Positions 11,501 to 23,802 of a stretch of DNA of 64,000 bases are shown here, in pieces (position 1 is the first letter of the stretch; every line of letters starts with the position of its first letter). The stretch is from Rhizodiscina lignyota (taxonomy: Eukaryota > Ascomycota > Dothideomycetes > Aulographales > Rhizodiscinaceae). The notes beneath the pieces are model-generated. The model had not been told where the DNA came from. It did not search any database and worked only from the letters and a program-made list of their open reading frames with translations. A program made the translations under genes and the position numbers. Location: assembly GCA_010015805.1 (NCBI GenBank), contig ML978127.1, forward strand, positions 372,001-436,000. Direction: 5' to 3'.

Positions 11501-11639
11501 CCTGAGGAAAATTCTGTCGGATTGTAAAGGCGCTATGTTCGGGACTCAGGAAGAGAAAGAAATCGACGAGGTTCTCTTCCATATACGCAGGGAGGCCTAC
11601 GAGGCGGGAAGACGAGGCAGGTTAGCGTATGGCGAGTAG
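5556..11639 (+). CDS. RIF1: Rif1-like telomere and replication-timing protein
   Basis: A single 2027-codon exon encodes the fungal Rif1 homologue. Rif1 recruits protein phosphatase 1 (PP1) to oppose DDK at origins and acts in telomere-length control and break repair. The N-terminus is Pro/Ser-rich and carries a PP1-docking pair in the order known from yeast Rif1: an RVxF-type KKVDW at residues 74-78 and SILK at 115-118. A long helical Rif1_N/HEAT-type region follows, roughly residues 140-1100. The second half is a low-complexity acidic, Ser- and Glu-rich tail. It contains an AT-hook-like KRKAGRPKKPK near residue 1723 and ends in a compact basic segment with PIREILSPVGILKGLRKIL. The start is the first ATG of the frame and is followed directly by the family's N-terminal region. 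There are no introns, unlike most neighbours. The assignment rests on overall architecture and motifs. Confidence 0.85.
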   Translation: MVPTRLLDSLQPRPPTPPRNQDEGGIDAALSYLDDSNEIERALKGFAPSQPLDTPQQTPQSSAKPSTTSKSKAKKVDWSPHTKYIPPAEQSRKSAEKRSRLKTLLPSRELKPSKSILKPRQLSASPSSYLPDVSGSPQKPLSTRKFESFAEMLEAVIQALASDLRDYKQDAYITLSGALKTFKDVPDMDALRPKLGLLCRFIIRDMSAADSLTNTPDTIVTTQACKLLLSLMRMPAIDSSLDDDFCSAVLRKSISIAEDESVPKAVTSAFLSLLVEGKFSTRTLTIERASRLLDAIQGIERRVKGNSVIAARILIYKRLVDQVPDLMVLRMQEWLEHLLHGMLSSVADIRSRAIDVATHVGISLGGKPDASRAMVNIFNQEGDDAQSYGDYFCNRLFAIMGGGTQSEAISEPDRSLERDVPKIWAAVVLFLHSQQPGLDRWRYLKPWVGIAQKCFNSSDLETKHQMSIAWNRLVYTVMPTAETSRSIANTLKLPLLPEMSVKGRSKAQKTRRANAFSSYFNLLYYSLRPTASPADWTFYWTQYVATITGHPVTLNTTEGDIASKTLFALFGGFEPRIWNENRAHEMPYLVKVEELPGLDPKWIRQQISEILQLVRLLLSHAPWPESTLESTPVCEMWTALMTAVAEAGSKEIKATKELKSAIANLMTFIHDIWADRKDSLGSEQFIDRFNFLVRVSVQKLGPMHFSDLILNKDKKSRFEVAPTPSQSHKISGSSESPLGHILMLLLTVPDTEDSTKVNALAKALIETCLESKNTKHAQRDFLGGCASTLVRNHEETNHSLVCGIWADLAEMATKSLEESNNSPSVGGTQQLESSYQMLFRVVRAGFQLCTEASYDTARNLIIAFKAAINHELGTGGTTLILADQLHKDIQASMERAPKANLATLALFAAASLESPYLHISLRDVRVAWKKLHGDTSRKRWASDFNPYEQTSITLGLLCKLLYNSFHEINTTSTVLLLSNLKGFLQNMPKQFQVAVSKPLQSGISQWIEDLGQKLEGSDESTRRLRQITSSLHAQLLDIVQSLPSHNSATLASYKDLFVAGFMSHRASIVKKTASAWNLSFGQADSLEYPDTLVRAIGKSQRMQGGHVVEALRLATFPEIPADKYEDVSALDTLSSEPELEDDEPFTIPGPPTLLATKQIHSLSPVPTTHNTALRAYRPVSRSSNATPRSKLRHEDSQIQFEPIHSSPPPAAGDAEESQHLTEHQKEVSERQHIEATTLFSDLNTSSPASILRSPSTRANILPTGGTPTSSSSRMNAKLRSASDDENAGEPERPSTPPLLPDAGMSDDLPGSSPTPSVPSGIGRRGSSSTHIGTPATVRSLVLNESFFDLTSSPPKSSGETDVVPEVEEEADPMIGASENQDDGDETAVDIPDSGAMQESTEDGATQSSAEHNGDQLVDETDIFNGSTQVENTTLEAEAGLDAVPVISPPPHIIQQDQETGCSKYGYKDVAPTELETTGRVTEIKATAEAPNDDNIRDDCSDSPSSMDPELPAAQLAAEYQDYMERRRSQTEPGNEEDSTQEDISHSLPDVDGLSADGDQLRKNPDTVEQDQVERRNKPMSPRSGTHIDVPGTAEENEIEVEKEMSVEEALTVLDSFFGPDPTDNNPQNDETQSEEGLPIISHVSNTQYAGTKRRRAPGEHDEPRKTAKAHRQESPGLREEAELPAKSTSAPAIYHSPWGDFKFFNPNDEGVLDCITVSPRSRGKRKAGRPKKPKSIASSSPRALTLKVKSTFTPESMRKRFSSRLSQVSSSPGPVPAEQPTAVPATLRRSMSGLSVISSQQDVEEQDEETPVENEMHRAETTVLVKDTPGQPLLKKRKINGAGKASPEHGSQHENGQAATRRIFSHVEVESTHTGGVEQHENALETQNSNGPVDGNPAIPGTNEVGAEDGTQGEWASQPTTPRKRKRDSSTAGPHTAEASLDAHADGAGNASDTQTPVQSPRKTPARTPIREILSPVGILKGLRKILSDCKGAMFGTQEEKEIDEVLFHIRREAYEAGRRGRLAYGE

Positions 11640-13501
<1,862 letters not shown>

Positions 13502-13779
13502 GCGGAGAAGAACAGACTGCTAAATGCCTCAAGGCAATCTCCCATCGGGACTCAGGTCCCTCTCTGGAAGCGATCCCAGGAAATACGACTCTGATGATTT
13601 TACGAGCTTCATTGGCGCTTGATCAGTTTCACAAAGGGCTAAAAGTGACATAGACTAAATGAAATACCTCCCATCAAAATGCCTTCAATTTCTGATGCTA
13701 GTTCGTGACTGGAATAAGTCGTTACTGATCGTGAAAAATAGAGCGTAACATGTCCAGTTTGCTAACAACGTTGAGGCAA

Positions 13780-15071
13780 TCACATTGAGATAGTAGCTTT
13801 TCCACTCCTCTTCCTCAAGTTCCGGCCTAATCCTCTCTTCGTCACAGGATTATCACTAACCGTATACGGCCCGAAGTCTGGGCTCCCTCCCAACGTGCCA
13901 AAGATGTCGCCAATATAATTATCCGCCTTCACGCCCTTCGCAAACGTGGAGTCCCACCCATCCAGAATACCCATGACAACCTTGATCCCGGCAAGATAGA
14001 TATTCTGCAGCGCCGGCTCAAACGCACCCTGATCGATATACCATAGATTCTGGCCCGGCGACTCTCCGGGGTACGGCCTGTCAAAGTCGCTCGCGGTGCG
14101 CATGACAATGATCCTGCTGAAGTCCACGAGGCCCGCCTTCGCGGCGCGAGTCATAGCTTCGAGGCTGGCATTGTCCTCCTGCGCCGTCGAACAGTATACG
14201 CCCGTGCCATTGGTGATCAGTGTGGTGAAGTTGGCGAAGGCCTCAGAGAGCAGCGCGCCGCTGTAGTACACGTCGCTCGTGGCAACATCGCATGCTATGA
14301 CGCTCGGAGGCATGGCTGCTGCAGCGTACAATGGCGCAGTCTTGTATTTCGCACGGTATCCGATCGCAGTCTCAGAGTCATTCAGCGCTGCTGTCGACGC
14401 GAAACCAATGGCAATGTCGCGCAGTTTCTCATTAACCTCGAAGACTTCCGTGCCATAGATGACAGGCGGATATTCAGTGGGAGAGTGCGCGCCCTGTGGG
14501 ACGTAGCCGGTCGTAAAATTGCTCGGCATTTCCCTAGCATCGAACTCGTACTGAAGCGCAACTTGAATGGCATAGCGAGCAAAAGTGACAGAGCAGATGG
14601 TTGCAATCTCGGGGTTGATGCCCGCAATGCCGGCGATGAGGAAGTATGTGCTTGTGAGGTCGAAGGCTGGTGAGAGCATGAGAGCCGTGATAGTCGTCGC
14701 AGCATTGATCTCTGTAAGGCGTTAATTGCTGGCTTGCGAGTGTGCTACGTATACTGACCGCTCTCTCCAGTCACCACTTGACAAACTTCTCCATTCGCCG
14801 TGCAATGTGCATCAGGAAAGAGGGGCGAGAAGCCTGTTACGGTGATGTTTTTCGCGAGGATGTTGAATTCCGGTATTCCGTACCAGACATCTCCTTCCGG
14901 ATCGAACATGTCGATTATGAAGACCTTGGGCTTGATCTTTTCCTTGTGCCCGCCATAATTCCAGCCTGGCCATCCACGGCCCTCCAAGGGGCCTGCCGCT
15001 GCGACGGAGAGGAAGAAGGAGAGGAAGAAAGAGAGGCTGAGAAGGTGAACGAAAGACGATATAGCTCTCAT
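13780..15071 (-). CDS. Purine nucleoside permease (NUP family)
   Basis: This belongs to the NUP family (PF06516), which includes Candida Nup, a protein linked to nucleoside uptake. Two exons (15071-14759 and 14711-13780) give 414 residues. A hydrophobic signal-type leader (LLSLSFFLSFFLSVAAA) precedes the mature part. Typical segments follow: KPKVFIIDMFDPEGDVWY, GEVCQVVTGESEINAATT, YFLIAGIAGINPEIATICSVTFARYAIQ, SDVYYSG and FSRIIVMRTASDFDRP. The chosen start is the ATG directly before the leader; an upstream in-frame ATG would only add polar residues. The fold resembles nucleoside phosphorylases, so binding or hydrolysis of nucleosides at the surface is possible rather than transport through the membrane. 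The gene is convergent with the epimerase, 278 bp away. Confidence 0.88.
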
Positions 15072-16548
15072 AGTGCTCTTTGCTATTTTGATTACTTTTG
15101 CGCAATGTTTCTGCGTTAATCTCACACGAGCGTGCAGGGGAGCTTAGAGAGAACCAAAAATTAACAGAAGATTTTTTGTGTGACATGGACGGGAAAGCTC
15201 TATTTTAAGTCGGCGAATTCATGAAGCTCTCCCCGGACTATGACGGCAGGTCGCGTCTCACACGATCTGGTGCTGCAACTCGCTTCCAGGTACACCAATC
15301 CGAAGCTCTTTCAAGTCACCACTGCCGAAGTAGAGTCATTCGCCTGCTGCTCGGACCGCATTAGATGGGGAAGCTGCAGTAGTTGGAGGCGGAAAGAACG
15401 AACGGATATGCCTCATTGGGCATCTCTTGACGAGCGACTGGCCGAGCTTTGATAGACGGCAGCGACACAAAAGCAGGCAAGCAAAAGGAACCACTGTCTT
15501 GGAGATATGGGAAACTTGAAGACCCACGGCAATTGCATAACGAGATCTTTACTGCAGCAGATCACCAAGACTCGAGGCTCCGGTCCACCTTCTTACCCGC
15601 CCTCCGTTCCTCAAGGAAGTTGCGAGCAGCCCCGTTGGTCGAAGACATCAGAAAGATCACAGCGTCACCCTCGCAACTGTTTGCCACGCAAGGCGGGCGC
15701 TTGCCATGGTGCTGGCGGCCGCAACTGCCGTGCAACATCGAATCCGCAGAGCTGCAAGACGCTCCAAGAGCTTCGATGGCGCCTCGTAAAGCGAGGGACT
15801 ACACCGAGACAGGCATCTGGAATCTGTCACAGATATGCCTCGCAGGAGGCCAAGCACAGCTGGAGCGTGGAAACGAGTCAAGCCTCAATCGTCAGGCGGT
15901 AGATCGGAGTTCACGCAGCGATAGTGATGCATGGAAGGATTCCCACTACCAGACTAACGGCTTCTCGTACATACCTAGGGCGGGTAGGAGTGCAACTCGA
16001 GAAGAGACGTCATGAGGTTGCACAGTGAGGACGGCAGACGTTCTTATCAGGCGTTGTCGTCGCTCTATCAGTACTTTCCTGTTACGAGGCTAGCGTCGAT
16101 TGCCGATAATGCTTGGACTTGCTTCTTTTCGCCTTTGCATTGCGTGCCTGGTTGCGGAGGCTGCCGATGCTTCGATGCAAAGTGGAACAGCCTAATATGG
16201 GAAATGCTGCGAACGCTCGTTTGAAATTTGAATAGATAGAGACATGGTTGAGGTAATGTCGTGGAGTTCAAGTAGTTTCTTGGCCATGGACCGCCAAAAA
16301 TTTATGAAAAACGTTGTATGGAGAGAAAGGGCGCGGGGAGGTCGGGAGGATTTGTAGTTCCGGCCACCCGGACGGGGGTTAAAAACCTGGTCGAGATTCG
16401 ATACCGAACTTCGTCAAATCCGGCCAGGCCTTTGGAATTATACCAAAACATCGTTTGGATTCGTATTTCGTCTTGAACTTTGGATGATACTATGGTATAG
16501 GGTATCAAATCATATATAGAAGCAGCCGTGCAAATGAAAGGCTGCATA
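15072..16548. other. Intergenic region between the NUP gene and the HECT gene
   Basis: This 1.5 kb holds the NUP promoter side and the 3' side of the HECT gene. The longest open frame is 188 codons at 15449-16015 (+). It has no recognisable domain, signal peptide or composition bias and may be chance. Nothing else was recognised. Confidence 0.5.
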
Positions 16549-19500
16549 TCAAGGCGTGCCAAATCCGCGACCACACTCCAGCGCAAAACTGAGCCTCTTT
16601 TCCAGCTGCTCCTTGCTCTCATACTCTGGAATCAGCAAGTATCCGTAGCAAGTATGGCTTGATGGCAGCCTGTCGCTGTCACTGCCATCCTTCTGTATGA
16701 TGAACTTAATGCTGCCAATGCCTGAGATTGGCACTCGATCGCTCGCTGTCACAAATTCCAGCAGGCTCCGCTGCTTGTCCGGAGACCAGGCCTTGACAAT
16801 CTCCCAGAACCACTCCACAATCCTATGTGTAGGGGAATATCCACCTTCATACATAGTAATCTCTTCGAGGCCTTCAATGTCGAGGTCCTGGCGGCCTTGG
16901 AGGATCAGCTGCAGGTATTTCGGCGTGAGAATTGAGAGCGCAACAGTGTCGAGGCAGGTGTAAAAGCCTCGCGCAAATGCCTCATATTGCGACTCGATGG
17001 AGGTGACCGTCAGAAACCGAATATACTCCTTTATGAAAATGTGCCGATTTTCGTTCGTTACCATGCCGCCGGAAGAATATGTTCTCCGCCAGGCATCCTT
17101 GCTTTCGGTCTCGTTTAAGCCTCCCTTCCCGTTGGGCATGTCATAGTGAACCGTGTACCCATCAGTCCCTGGCGCTGATACTTCGACGGGCGTTCTTCCA
17201 CCACAGTATAACCAAGCATGATCGAAGCCTGTGGGAGAGTTGATCGTGAACTTGAACTCACGCGCAAACACCTCGGCGACGTCGCCGTCCTTAGGGTCCC
17301 AGTCCCGCAACTGTCGAAGGCCCTTTGCGAGATCCGGCCAGCCATCTTCTATCTCTTCAATAGTCGTCGCCTCTTTCCCAGTGAGTAATCGTTGATATAG
17401 GCATAGCGGGAAATTGACAGGTACAATAGCGCCATTGTAAACTGCAAGCGACAGCAGAACCCCAACGAGTTCCCACTGGTAGAGAGCTACTGGTGAGAGA
17501 GGACGAAACCAACTCATGTGCGTAGCAGGGTCGGTCGTGAACATTCCTTCTGTGTGTTAATAAGACATATTTCAAGGCTTACTCCATGGTAGCATACCGT
17601 AATCTGGTTCAAACACTTTCTGAAAAACGATGTGAAAGAACTCCTGGGTCACGCCGCCTTGATCGATACCTTGTTCTCCTTCATCTTCCCCGACTTTGAC
17701 CTTGAGTGGCTTTATTAGTTCCCGCTTCTCCCGCCCTCGGAGTTGGTTGAAGGCGTCCTCGAGGGCATGTTCTCGGCGCACATCCAGAAGCAATGTTTTG
17801 GAATTGGCGATCGCAAGCCGGCTTCTAAGGTAAGACACTCTTTCAAGAGGCACATTGCCATAATCAAAGATGCGAGCCACCTTAAGGGGTGTACCACTTG
17901 TTCGATATGCCTCGAGCATCTTGGCATAGTTGATGGCACGGAAAGGTCTAACAATGGATTTGAGGAAGAGGACTGGAAATGAGAGTATATGCATCGTGTT
18001 CGGACTCTGTTGATACTTCATGAACGAAGTGGCGAGTGCCTGATCGTCTAGGGTGTCAGGCAAGAAGGAAATGTCGATTGGATCATTTTCAAATTGAAGT
18101 CCGAGTAATTCCTCTGCCACGTCTAGAGATTCATCAGCGAAAGTCCATGTTGGAATCAAAATGTCGTCCTTACACATCTCATTCAACAATTCCATAGCTG
18201 CGCCAACAGCGCTCCAGCGGTTTACGATGGTTTCACCGTTCCATTGCTGTAGGATCAGAGTTCTCAGCCAATCTACAATCGCCCCTGGCAATGACCATTC
18301 CGGGTTTTGATTGTTCTTGACAAGGGAGTGTTGGTATAAGTGTTGGTGAGAAGCGAATTCTTTAAGCAAATGTTTGATGAATGAGACACTATGCCCTTGA
18401 CTGTCGCTTATTTTGGTCGAGTTCTGTCCCATAATTGTTGCATTCAATATCTCAAGATGGCATCTGCGGGCAGCAACCCCCCGAACCAGACGGTAAACAA
18501 ATCGCAGAGCAGGTTCATTAGCTAAGGGTTCGTTGGTGAACCACCCTCCACTCCATTTCGTGTATCGTTGGGGGTATGGCTTGACATCGACGCCAAATGC
18601 TAGCGAAAGCAGTAGAAAAGAACTTGAAACGATACGGACAACCACTTCGTCAGGTATATACTCCGTGTCATGTAAAGGGATGCCCTGCTCGATGATCTGC
18701 TTGAAAGGAGGTGGAGTGAACAAACGGCCGATTGTGAACGAGAGATATTCGAGCAAGCGAAAGCCACCAGAAGGGAAAATGGCAGCTGAAGGTAGAATAA
18801 ACCTGGCAGTTGCAATTTCCAAGTTTGCCCAGATTTCATCTGCCAGTCCACGCGCTTCAAGCAGACTTTGTTGGTGATTTGGGTTTGGCCAACGATAGAA
18901 TGTGATGTTCTTTCGAGGAGTGTTCTTGTTCATGCCAAAGGCTCCTAGCCTGGGCGCATTGCTCTTCTCGAACGTCAGCAGTGCCACTGTGTCAAACACG
19001 CACTGTGTGAGTGATTTGAAGTCTTTCTTGCTCTGTAAGGCGACGTGAAATGCAAGCCAAATCGAATTCTTGGGCCCGTTCGGCTGACTCTTCTGTTGCA
19101 CGACTGATTCGTCGTCGCATGCCCGGTCTGCTTCCGGGACAGAGTAGGAGGTGACAAGCTTGGAAAGGCGATTCTCGTCGAGCTCATGGTACTCTGTCCG
19201 GCCAAAGATTGTGCCGCTTGGTTCATACGTGGCTATTTCCCAAGGTTTCCCAGGACCCATATTATCTCCGCCACTCTCAGCACCAACATAGAATATCACA
19301 GGATCCATGTCCTCTAAGAGACGGTATTCCTTTGCCTGCACGCTAGGAGGATTGTGACATAGTGCTTCGTAAGGCCGGGGTCGGGTCGCCAAAGCATATG
19401 CTTGCATCCGCGCAGTGTAGGCATTCGGCCGTCGAGGAGGTGTTCGTGGTAGACGTTTCTTACAACTCCAGCAGTGTAGAGTAGTGCAATCAGACGAGGT

Positions 19501-19788
19501 GCAGCCATAGCGCAATTGAAGTATGTACCTGCAATAGTTAATGCTGGAGCAGCAAAACCAGAAGATCCGGTGTCAACAATACCTTCTCACAAGCCACTTA
19601 AACTCGACAACTCTTCGATCGTACGCATCGTCGAGATCAATCTCGTCTAGCTTTGAGTTATTAGAGGGGCTTGGATCTGGCTCCAATGTTTCCAGGTTGA
19701 CGTCGTCAGAGACATTGCCATTCGGCCGCAACTCTTCGGGTGTCCGACAATGAGCGGAATCGAACGTATCGGGAGTTTGCCGCGCCAT
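16549..19788 (-). CDS. HECT-type E3 ubiquitin ligase with N-terminal AZUL zinc domain
   Basis: This is a UBE3A/Hul4-like ubiquitin ligase that passes ubiquitin through a HECT thioester to substrates. Exons 19788-19583, 19528-17598 and 17546-16549 give 1044 residues. The AZUL zinc finger spans about residues 65-130. Its cysteines C78, C83, C88 and C91 follow the C-x4-C-x4-C-x2-C spacing of human UBE3A, with a further Cys at 126; the first intron splits the domain. A long helical middle region follows. The C-terminal 370 residues are the HECT domain: DQGGVTQEFFHIVFQ at its start, FNGAIVP-like NGAIVPVNFP, and the catalytic cysteine C1012 in SSHTCYGY, 32 residues from the end. The start is the first ATG in exon 1; 24 further codons upstream are open but lack an ATG. 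Substrates are unknown. It is transcribed divergently from REI1. Confidence 0.88.
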
Positions 19789-20320
19789 GTCTCGTGCAAG
19801 ATGATCTGGCACACATGTGTAACAATTCTCGTCCGCCAGGAATTGGTTGAATAGAGAGATTTATCCGACCAAGTGTTGTGTCCGGATGCTGTGGGGACAT
19901 GGTGGCCCGGCTTGAATCATATAGCTAAAATGAAGCCTGGGCCGCTCCTTCCTTCGATGGTAACCTTGATGGGTGTTCACTACAGGTGCACGGCAGCGTG
20001 TTTAGGAAACTGGCGCGTGAAGAGCGTGTTGCGCGCGTTAAGATTTCGGTGAAAAGTCGGCAGCCAAAAATTTCCAGAGCCACCATGGAAAATGCCGGAG
20101 CTGACGAATACGTCACCTAGCACTTGCACACATGAACCCACAAACGCCGCAACGCATTTGAATTTGAAAACCCACCCAGTCCTTTCTGATATGAGTTGCT
20201 TTTCCCTTTGCGTACACTGTACTTCTCCGCAGCATCTTCCCTCCCACAGCACACCACTCTCAGAGCCCTGAGAATTCGACCACACAAGTACTCTTTCAAT
20301 ATCACGCCCAAACAGCCATC
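19789..20320. other. Divergent promoter region between the HECT gene and REI1
   Basis: This 532-bp gene-free stretch lies between two divergent start codons. No specific site was recognised. Confidence 0.55.
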
Positions 20321-22067
20321 ATGGCTTCCACAGCTCCTGGTGGCGTTCAACAGACGCATCCATTTACATGCAATACCTGCCAAGTTGCATTCCGTTCGAG
20401 TGAGCTTCAGCGTGGGCACATGCAGAGTGATTGGCAGTAAGTCTCTCGCTTAATTCATCTGTATATTTGACTAAGACTCGTTCGATAGTCGCTACAATCT
20501 CAAGCGTCGTGTAGCCTCACTTCCTCCCCTATCATCCGAGATCTTCGCCGAAAAGGTCCTCGCGAACAAAGCATCCGCTGCCGCCACTGCCGCACGCGCT
20601 TCATACGAGAGACTATGTCCTGCGTGTCAAAAGACGTACTACAGCGAGAATGCTTTCATCAATCACCTCGCAAGTCAAAAGCACAAGGCCAATGTGGCGA
20701 GAGATCAGAAAGCTACGACGAAGACGGGCGATGATTCCGCATCAATGATGAGCTCGACGTTTTCCTTGGGAGATCCGATAGACACCGCGTCGAATAGTGT
20801 GGTCGATGAGGCTGCAGAGGAGGAGTTTTCCGAAGTTATCAATGGCATGAATGAAACAACATTGGAAGATGCAGCATTTGATTCGTTGGCAAGACGGCCG
20901 TCGAGACCACATCATTCCAGAACAGAAGAAGATAACCGCACTCCACACCCGATTTCCGAGACCGCTACAGAATCTGAATCTGGTGAGACGGAAGGCGCAG
21001 CGCTCCCTCCTTCGGAACCGATCAAGACCTGCCTTTTCTGCAATTTTGCATCGCCTTCTTTCGCTCTCAACATTCACCACATGACCCGTTATCACGATCT
21101 CTTCATTCCAGAGCGGGAATTCCTTGTGGATATGGAGGGATTGATTGGGTATTTGTACGCCAAGGTCACACAAGGCCATGAATGTTTGTATTGCGGAAAA
21201 GCCAAGCACACTGCATCTGGAATCATGACGCACATGAGGGACCGTGGCCATTGCAAGATCGCCTTTGATTCTGAAGAGGAGCAACTTGAGATTGGCCAAT
21301 TCTACGACTTCCGAGCTACATATTCTGACCCCGAAGCCTCCGACGATTCTGATTACAGCACTGAGGAAGATGAGCGTCCATTGAAACGCGGCGGCGCCAA
21401 GCTGGGAGCCAAGCGCAACATTGAGACAACAGTTGATGGCGAGAATGATGAAGACACTGCAATGGACGACGAAGCAGGATGGGAAACTGACTCAACACTA
21501 TCATCTGTTCCCACTGATGAGATCACGGCGGTACCGATAGATGATCACTCCCACCGCTACGCCGAGCTGCACAAAAGCCGGCACCACTCACACTCTGACC
21601 GTCGACCTCACAAGTCATCCGATGGATGGCACAGTCACGCACATTCAACTCCGCACGCCGTGTATTATGATGATTTCGAACTTCACCTACCAAGTGGACG
21701 CACAGCAGGTCATAGAAGCATGAACAGATATTGGAGGCAGAACTTGCGGAGTTATCCATCAGCATCCGAACGTGCAGAACGCCTCGTAATCACTGAGGGA
21801 GATGCTGATGGCGATATCGACATGGATTCACCGTCAGATTCACGTGCTTTGCAGCGTGGTCACGATCGGGGACGACAGTTAGCGACGGTTTCACGAGCAA
21901 ATGGCGGGCTTGGTATGGTTGGGGTAACAGACGCGAAGAAGAAGGAAGTCAGCAAGACGGAAAAGAGGGAGCGGGCGAAGGAGAGGAGACAAGTAGAGAG
22001 GTGGAAAGCTGGAAACGAACGGAGGAACAACTTCCAAAAGCACTACCGAGACCCGTTACTACAGTGA
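20321..22067 (+). CDS. REI1: Rei1/ZNF622-type cytoplasmic 60S biogenesis factor
   Basis: Rei1 binds cytoplasmic pre-60S ribosomes, inserts into the exit tunnel and promotes release of the shuttling factors Arx1-Alb1. Two exons (20321-20436, 20489-22067) give 564 residues. Four C2H2-type zinc fingers occur in the order typical of Rei1: FTCNTCQVAFRSSELQRGHM near residue 15, LCPACQKTYYSENAFINHL near 100, CLFCNFASPSFALNIHHM near 230, and CLYCGKAKHTASGIMTHM near 285. The intron lies just before the second His of finger 1. Acidic Glu/Asp-rich stretches and a basic C-terminal region with KTEKRERAKERRQVERWK end the protein. Finger order, length and start all match the family. Confidence 0.92.
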
Positions 22068-22442
22068 GCGGTTCGAGAGTCAATAGGAGAGAATATTTGC
22101 CCCGCGGAGACGGAGTGGTTGCCATTCCGCGGCTGCCGGTGAAGATATATAGGAGATAGACACGTGAGTATGCAAATTCATGCATTGCTATCCACGTCAA
22201 GTCATTGAGCCTGAGCCCATGTCACTGTTCGCTTAGAGCCAGACTCGCACCCGGCACGTCAGTCCATTCCTTTTCTCGCTTTGAACACGTAACACCCTTT
22301 GTACCACGCCTTTGTTAGCCTAAGAATTTCAGCGTATCTGTTATCTCTCCGGCGCTGCTCCTAGAGCTATACATCTCGTCCTTATTTTCTTCTTTTACTA
22401 CGTTCCACTCCTCACACTAGACCCAAATTCTTCTTGATCACG
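22068..22442. other. Intergenic region downstream of REI1
   Basis: About 375 bp containing the REI1 3' region and the promoter of the next gene. Nothing specific was recognised. Confidence 0.5.
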
Positions 22443-23318
22443 ATGTTTTCTACCACAATTTATCTCCTGGCAACACTCCTCTTCGCAATCATTGCGCCTT
22501 CAATGGCTGGGCTCGCGGGAGTCGACCAGGCGAAGGGAGCCTCCGTGTCAATGCCATCTACACCGACGACGAAATACCCAACGATGTCTGTCCCGGACCT
22601 CTTCAACCTCGCCAAATTGTCAATCACACCTGGTGTCTCCATTATTCACGCCAATGATTCTGCCACAACTTTCACCATGGGGTGCCAAGTACAGGCATGG
22701 CTCACCCAAAGCTACTGCAGTGGTCAGATATACGACCTCGTCACTTTCACGCAGCATGCCACCCGCTGGCAGTTCCAGTGCCCGGTGGCTATGCATCCGA
22801 ATGGTAGTGTTTTCATGCCAACTCCACCAGGCGAGGCTCCGCTCATGGCGGTTTGGACGGGCGACTGTCACTATCCTGATAAGACGACTACGTGTTATGG
22901 GCACGTCACTTCACTCTCGTTCTCTGTCACCTCAGTAGACTCTTACAAGATCCATTCCACTGCTGCTTTTGGTGCGCCTATTCTGGCTGTGGTCACTGCC
23001 GGCGCGGGCAACCTACCACGCTCAACGTCAGCCACGATGACCACCACGTCTACCCCCAAACATGGCGCTATTGTTACAACTACTATCACGAGTACCATGA
23101 CCTCTTCCAGTTTGGCGACAACTCCTCATCCTACTTACTCCACGTCTTCGGAAACGAGTAGTACCGCATCAACGAGTTCTACATCCCGCACCGATCGCCC
23201 CTACACAAATCGTGTCCCGTCGTTGCGTAGATCTCTAGGCAAGTTGGACTTGAGCATGCAACTTGGCGGTTATTTGACGGGAATGGTCATACTGGCGGTG
23301 GCACTCTTCGCTTTGTAA
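22443..23318 (+). CDS. GPI-anchored surface protein, tandem paralogue 1
   Basis: This intronless gene encodes 291 residues. It has an N-terminal signal peptide (FSTTIYLLATLLFAIIAPSMAG), a globular part of about 180 residues with several cysteines and N-glycosylation sites, a Ser/Thr-rich stalk from about residue 195 to 265, and a C-terminal hydrophobic tail (GYLTGMVILAVALFAL) typical of GPI-anchored cell-wall proteins. The ATG at 22443 is the first in the frame. I do not recognise the domain family. The globular part shares a Cys/Trp framework with the next gene (W-T-x2-C, C-x2-H-x-TS-x2-F, ST, VTAG-x3-LP), so the two look like old tandem duplicates. The function is unknown; a cell-wall or surface role is inferred. 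Confidence 0.75.
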   Translation: MFSTTIYLLATLLFAIIAPSMAGLAGVDQAKGASVSMPSTPTTKYPTMSVPDLFNLAKLSITPGVSIIHANDSATTFTMGCQVQAWLTQSYCSGQIYDLVTFTQHATRWQFQCPVAMHPNGSVFMPTPPGEAPLMAVWTGDCHYPDKTTTCYGHVTSLSFSVTSVDSYKIHSTAAFGAPILAVVTAGAGNLPRSTSATMTTTSTPKHGAIVTTTITSTMTSSSLATTPHPTYSTSSETSSTASTSSTSRTDRPYTNRVPSLRRSLGKLDLSMQLGGYLTGMVILAVALFAL

Positions 23319-23802
23319 GGGACTGCACCCTTGGGGCGCTTGTAAACGGGCAATGGGGCATGCGAAAGGACTATGTTATTGCAGAATTGCTTTGGGGATG
23401 ATTATTGGCTGTAGAGGCTGATGTTACCGTGAGCCTAGAAAAGATGTTACATGCGAATACCCAATAAAGATTATGTCGTCCTTCATTTCCGTGACTTCCC
23501 TCTTAATTCGCACGCCGAGTGGCAGTTTTTGGTCTTGGCATTCCACAGGTACCGTTTTGCAGCGTGTTACAAGTGATTATTTCACACTTCGTGCCTACTT
23601 TGGATCTCTGCCTTCAACTTCCTTCACACTCTGCGGCTTTCCCAGAACAACCCACAAACTTGATTCAAAATTCCACGATCTCGGTCTGTTCCCTCTCCAA
23701 CCCCCATATTTGTTTAGATACTCTACTTCTTAAAGATGGCAAGTAGAGTTAAATTACGCAACTGCGAAGCGAGGTTTTGGCTTGGATGCCTCACGCCTCA
23801 GA
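23319..23802. other. Intergenic region between the tandem GPI-protein genes
   Basis: About 480 bp without a recognisable gene. Two short overlapping open frames at 23473-23746 have no features of a protein. Confidence 0.5.

Noticed and set aside
15449-16015. 188-codon open frame (+)
   Set aside because: No domain, signal peptide or splice context; frames of this length are expected by chance in 64 kb.
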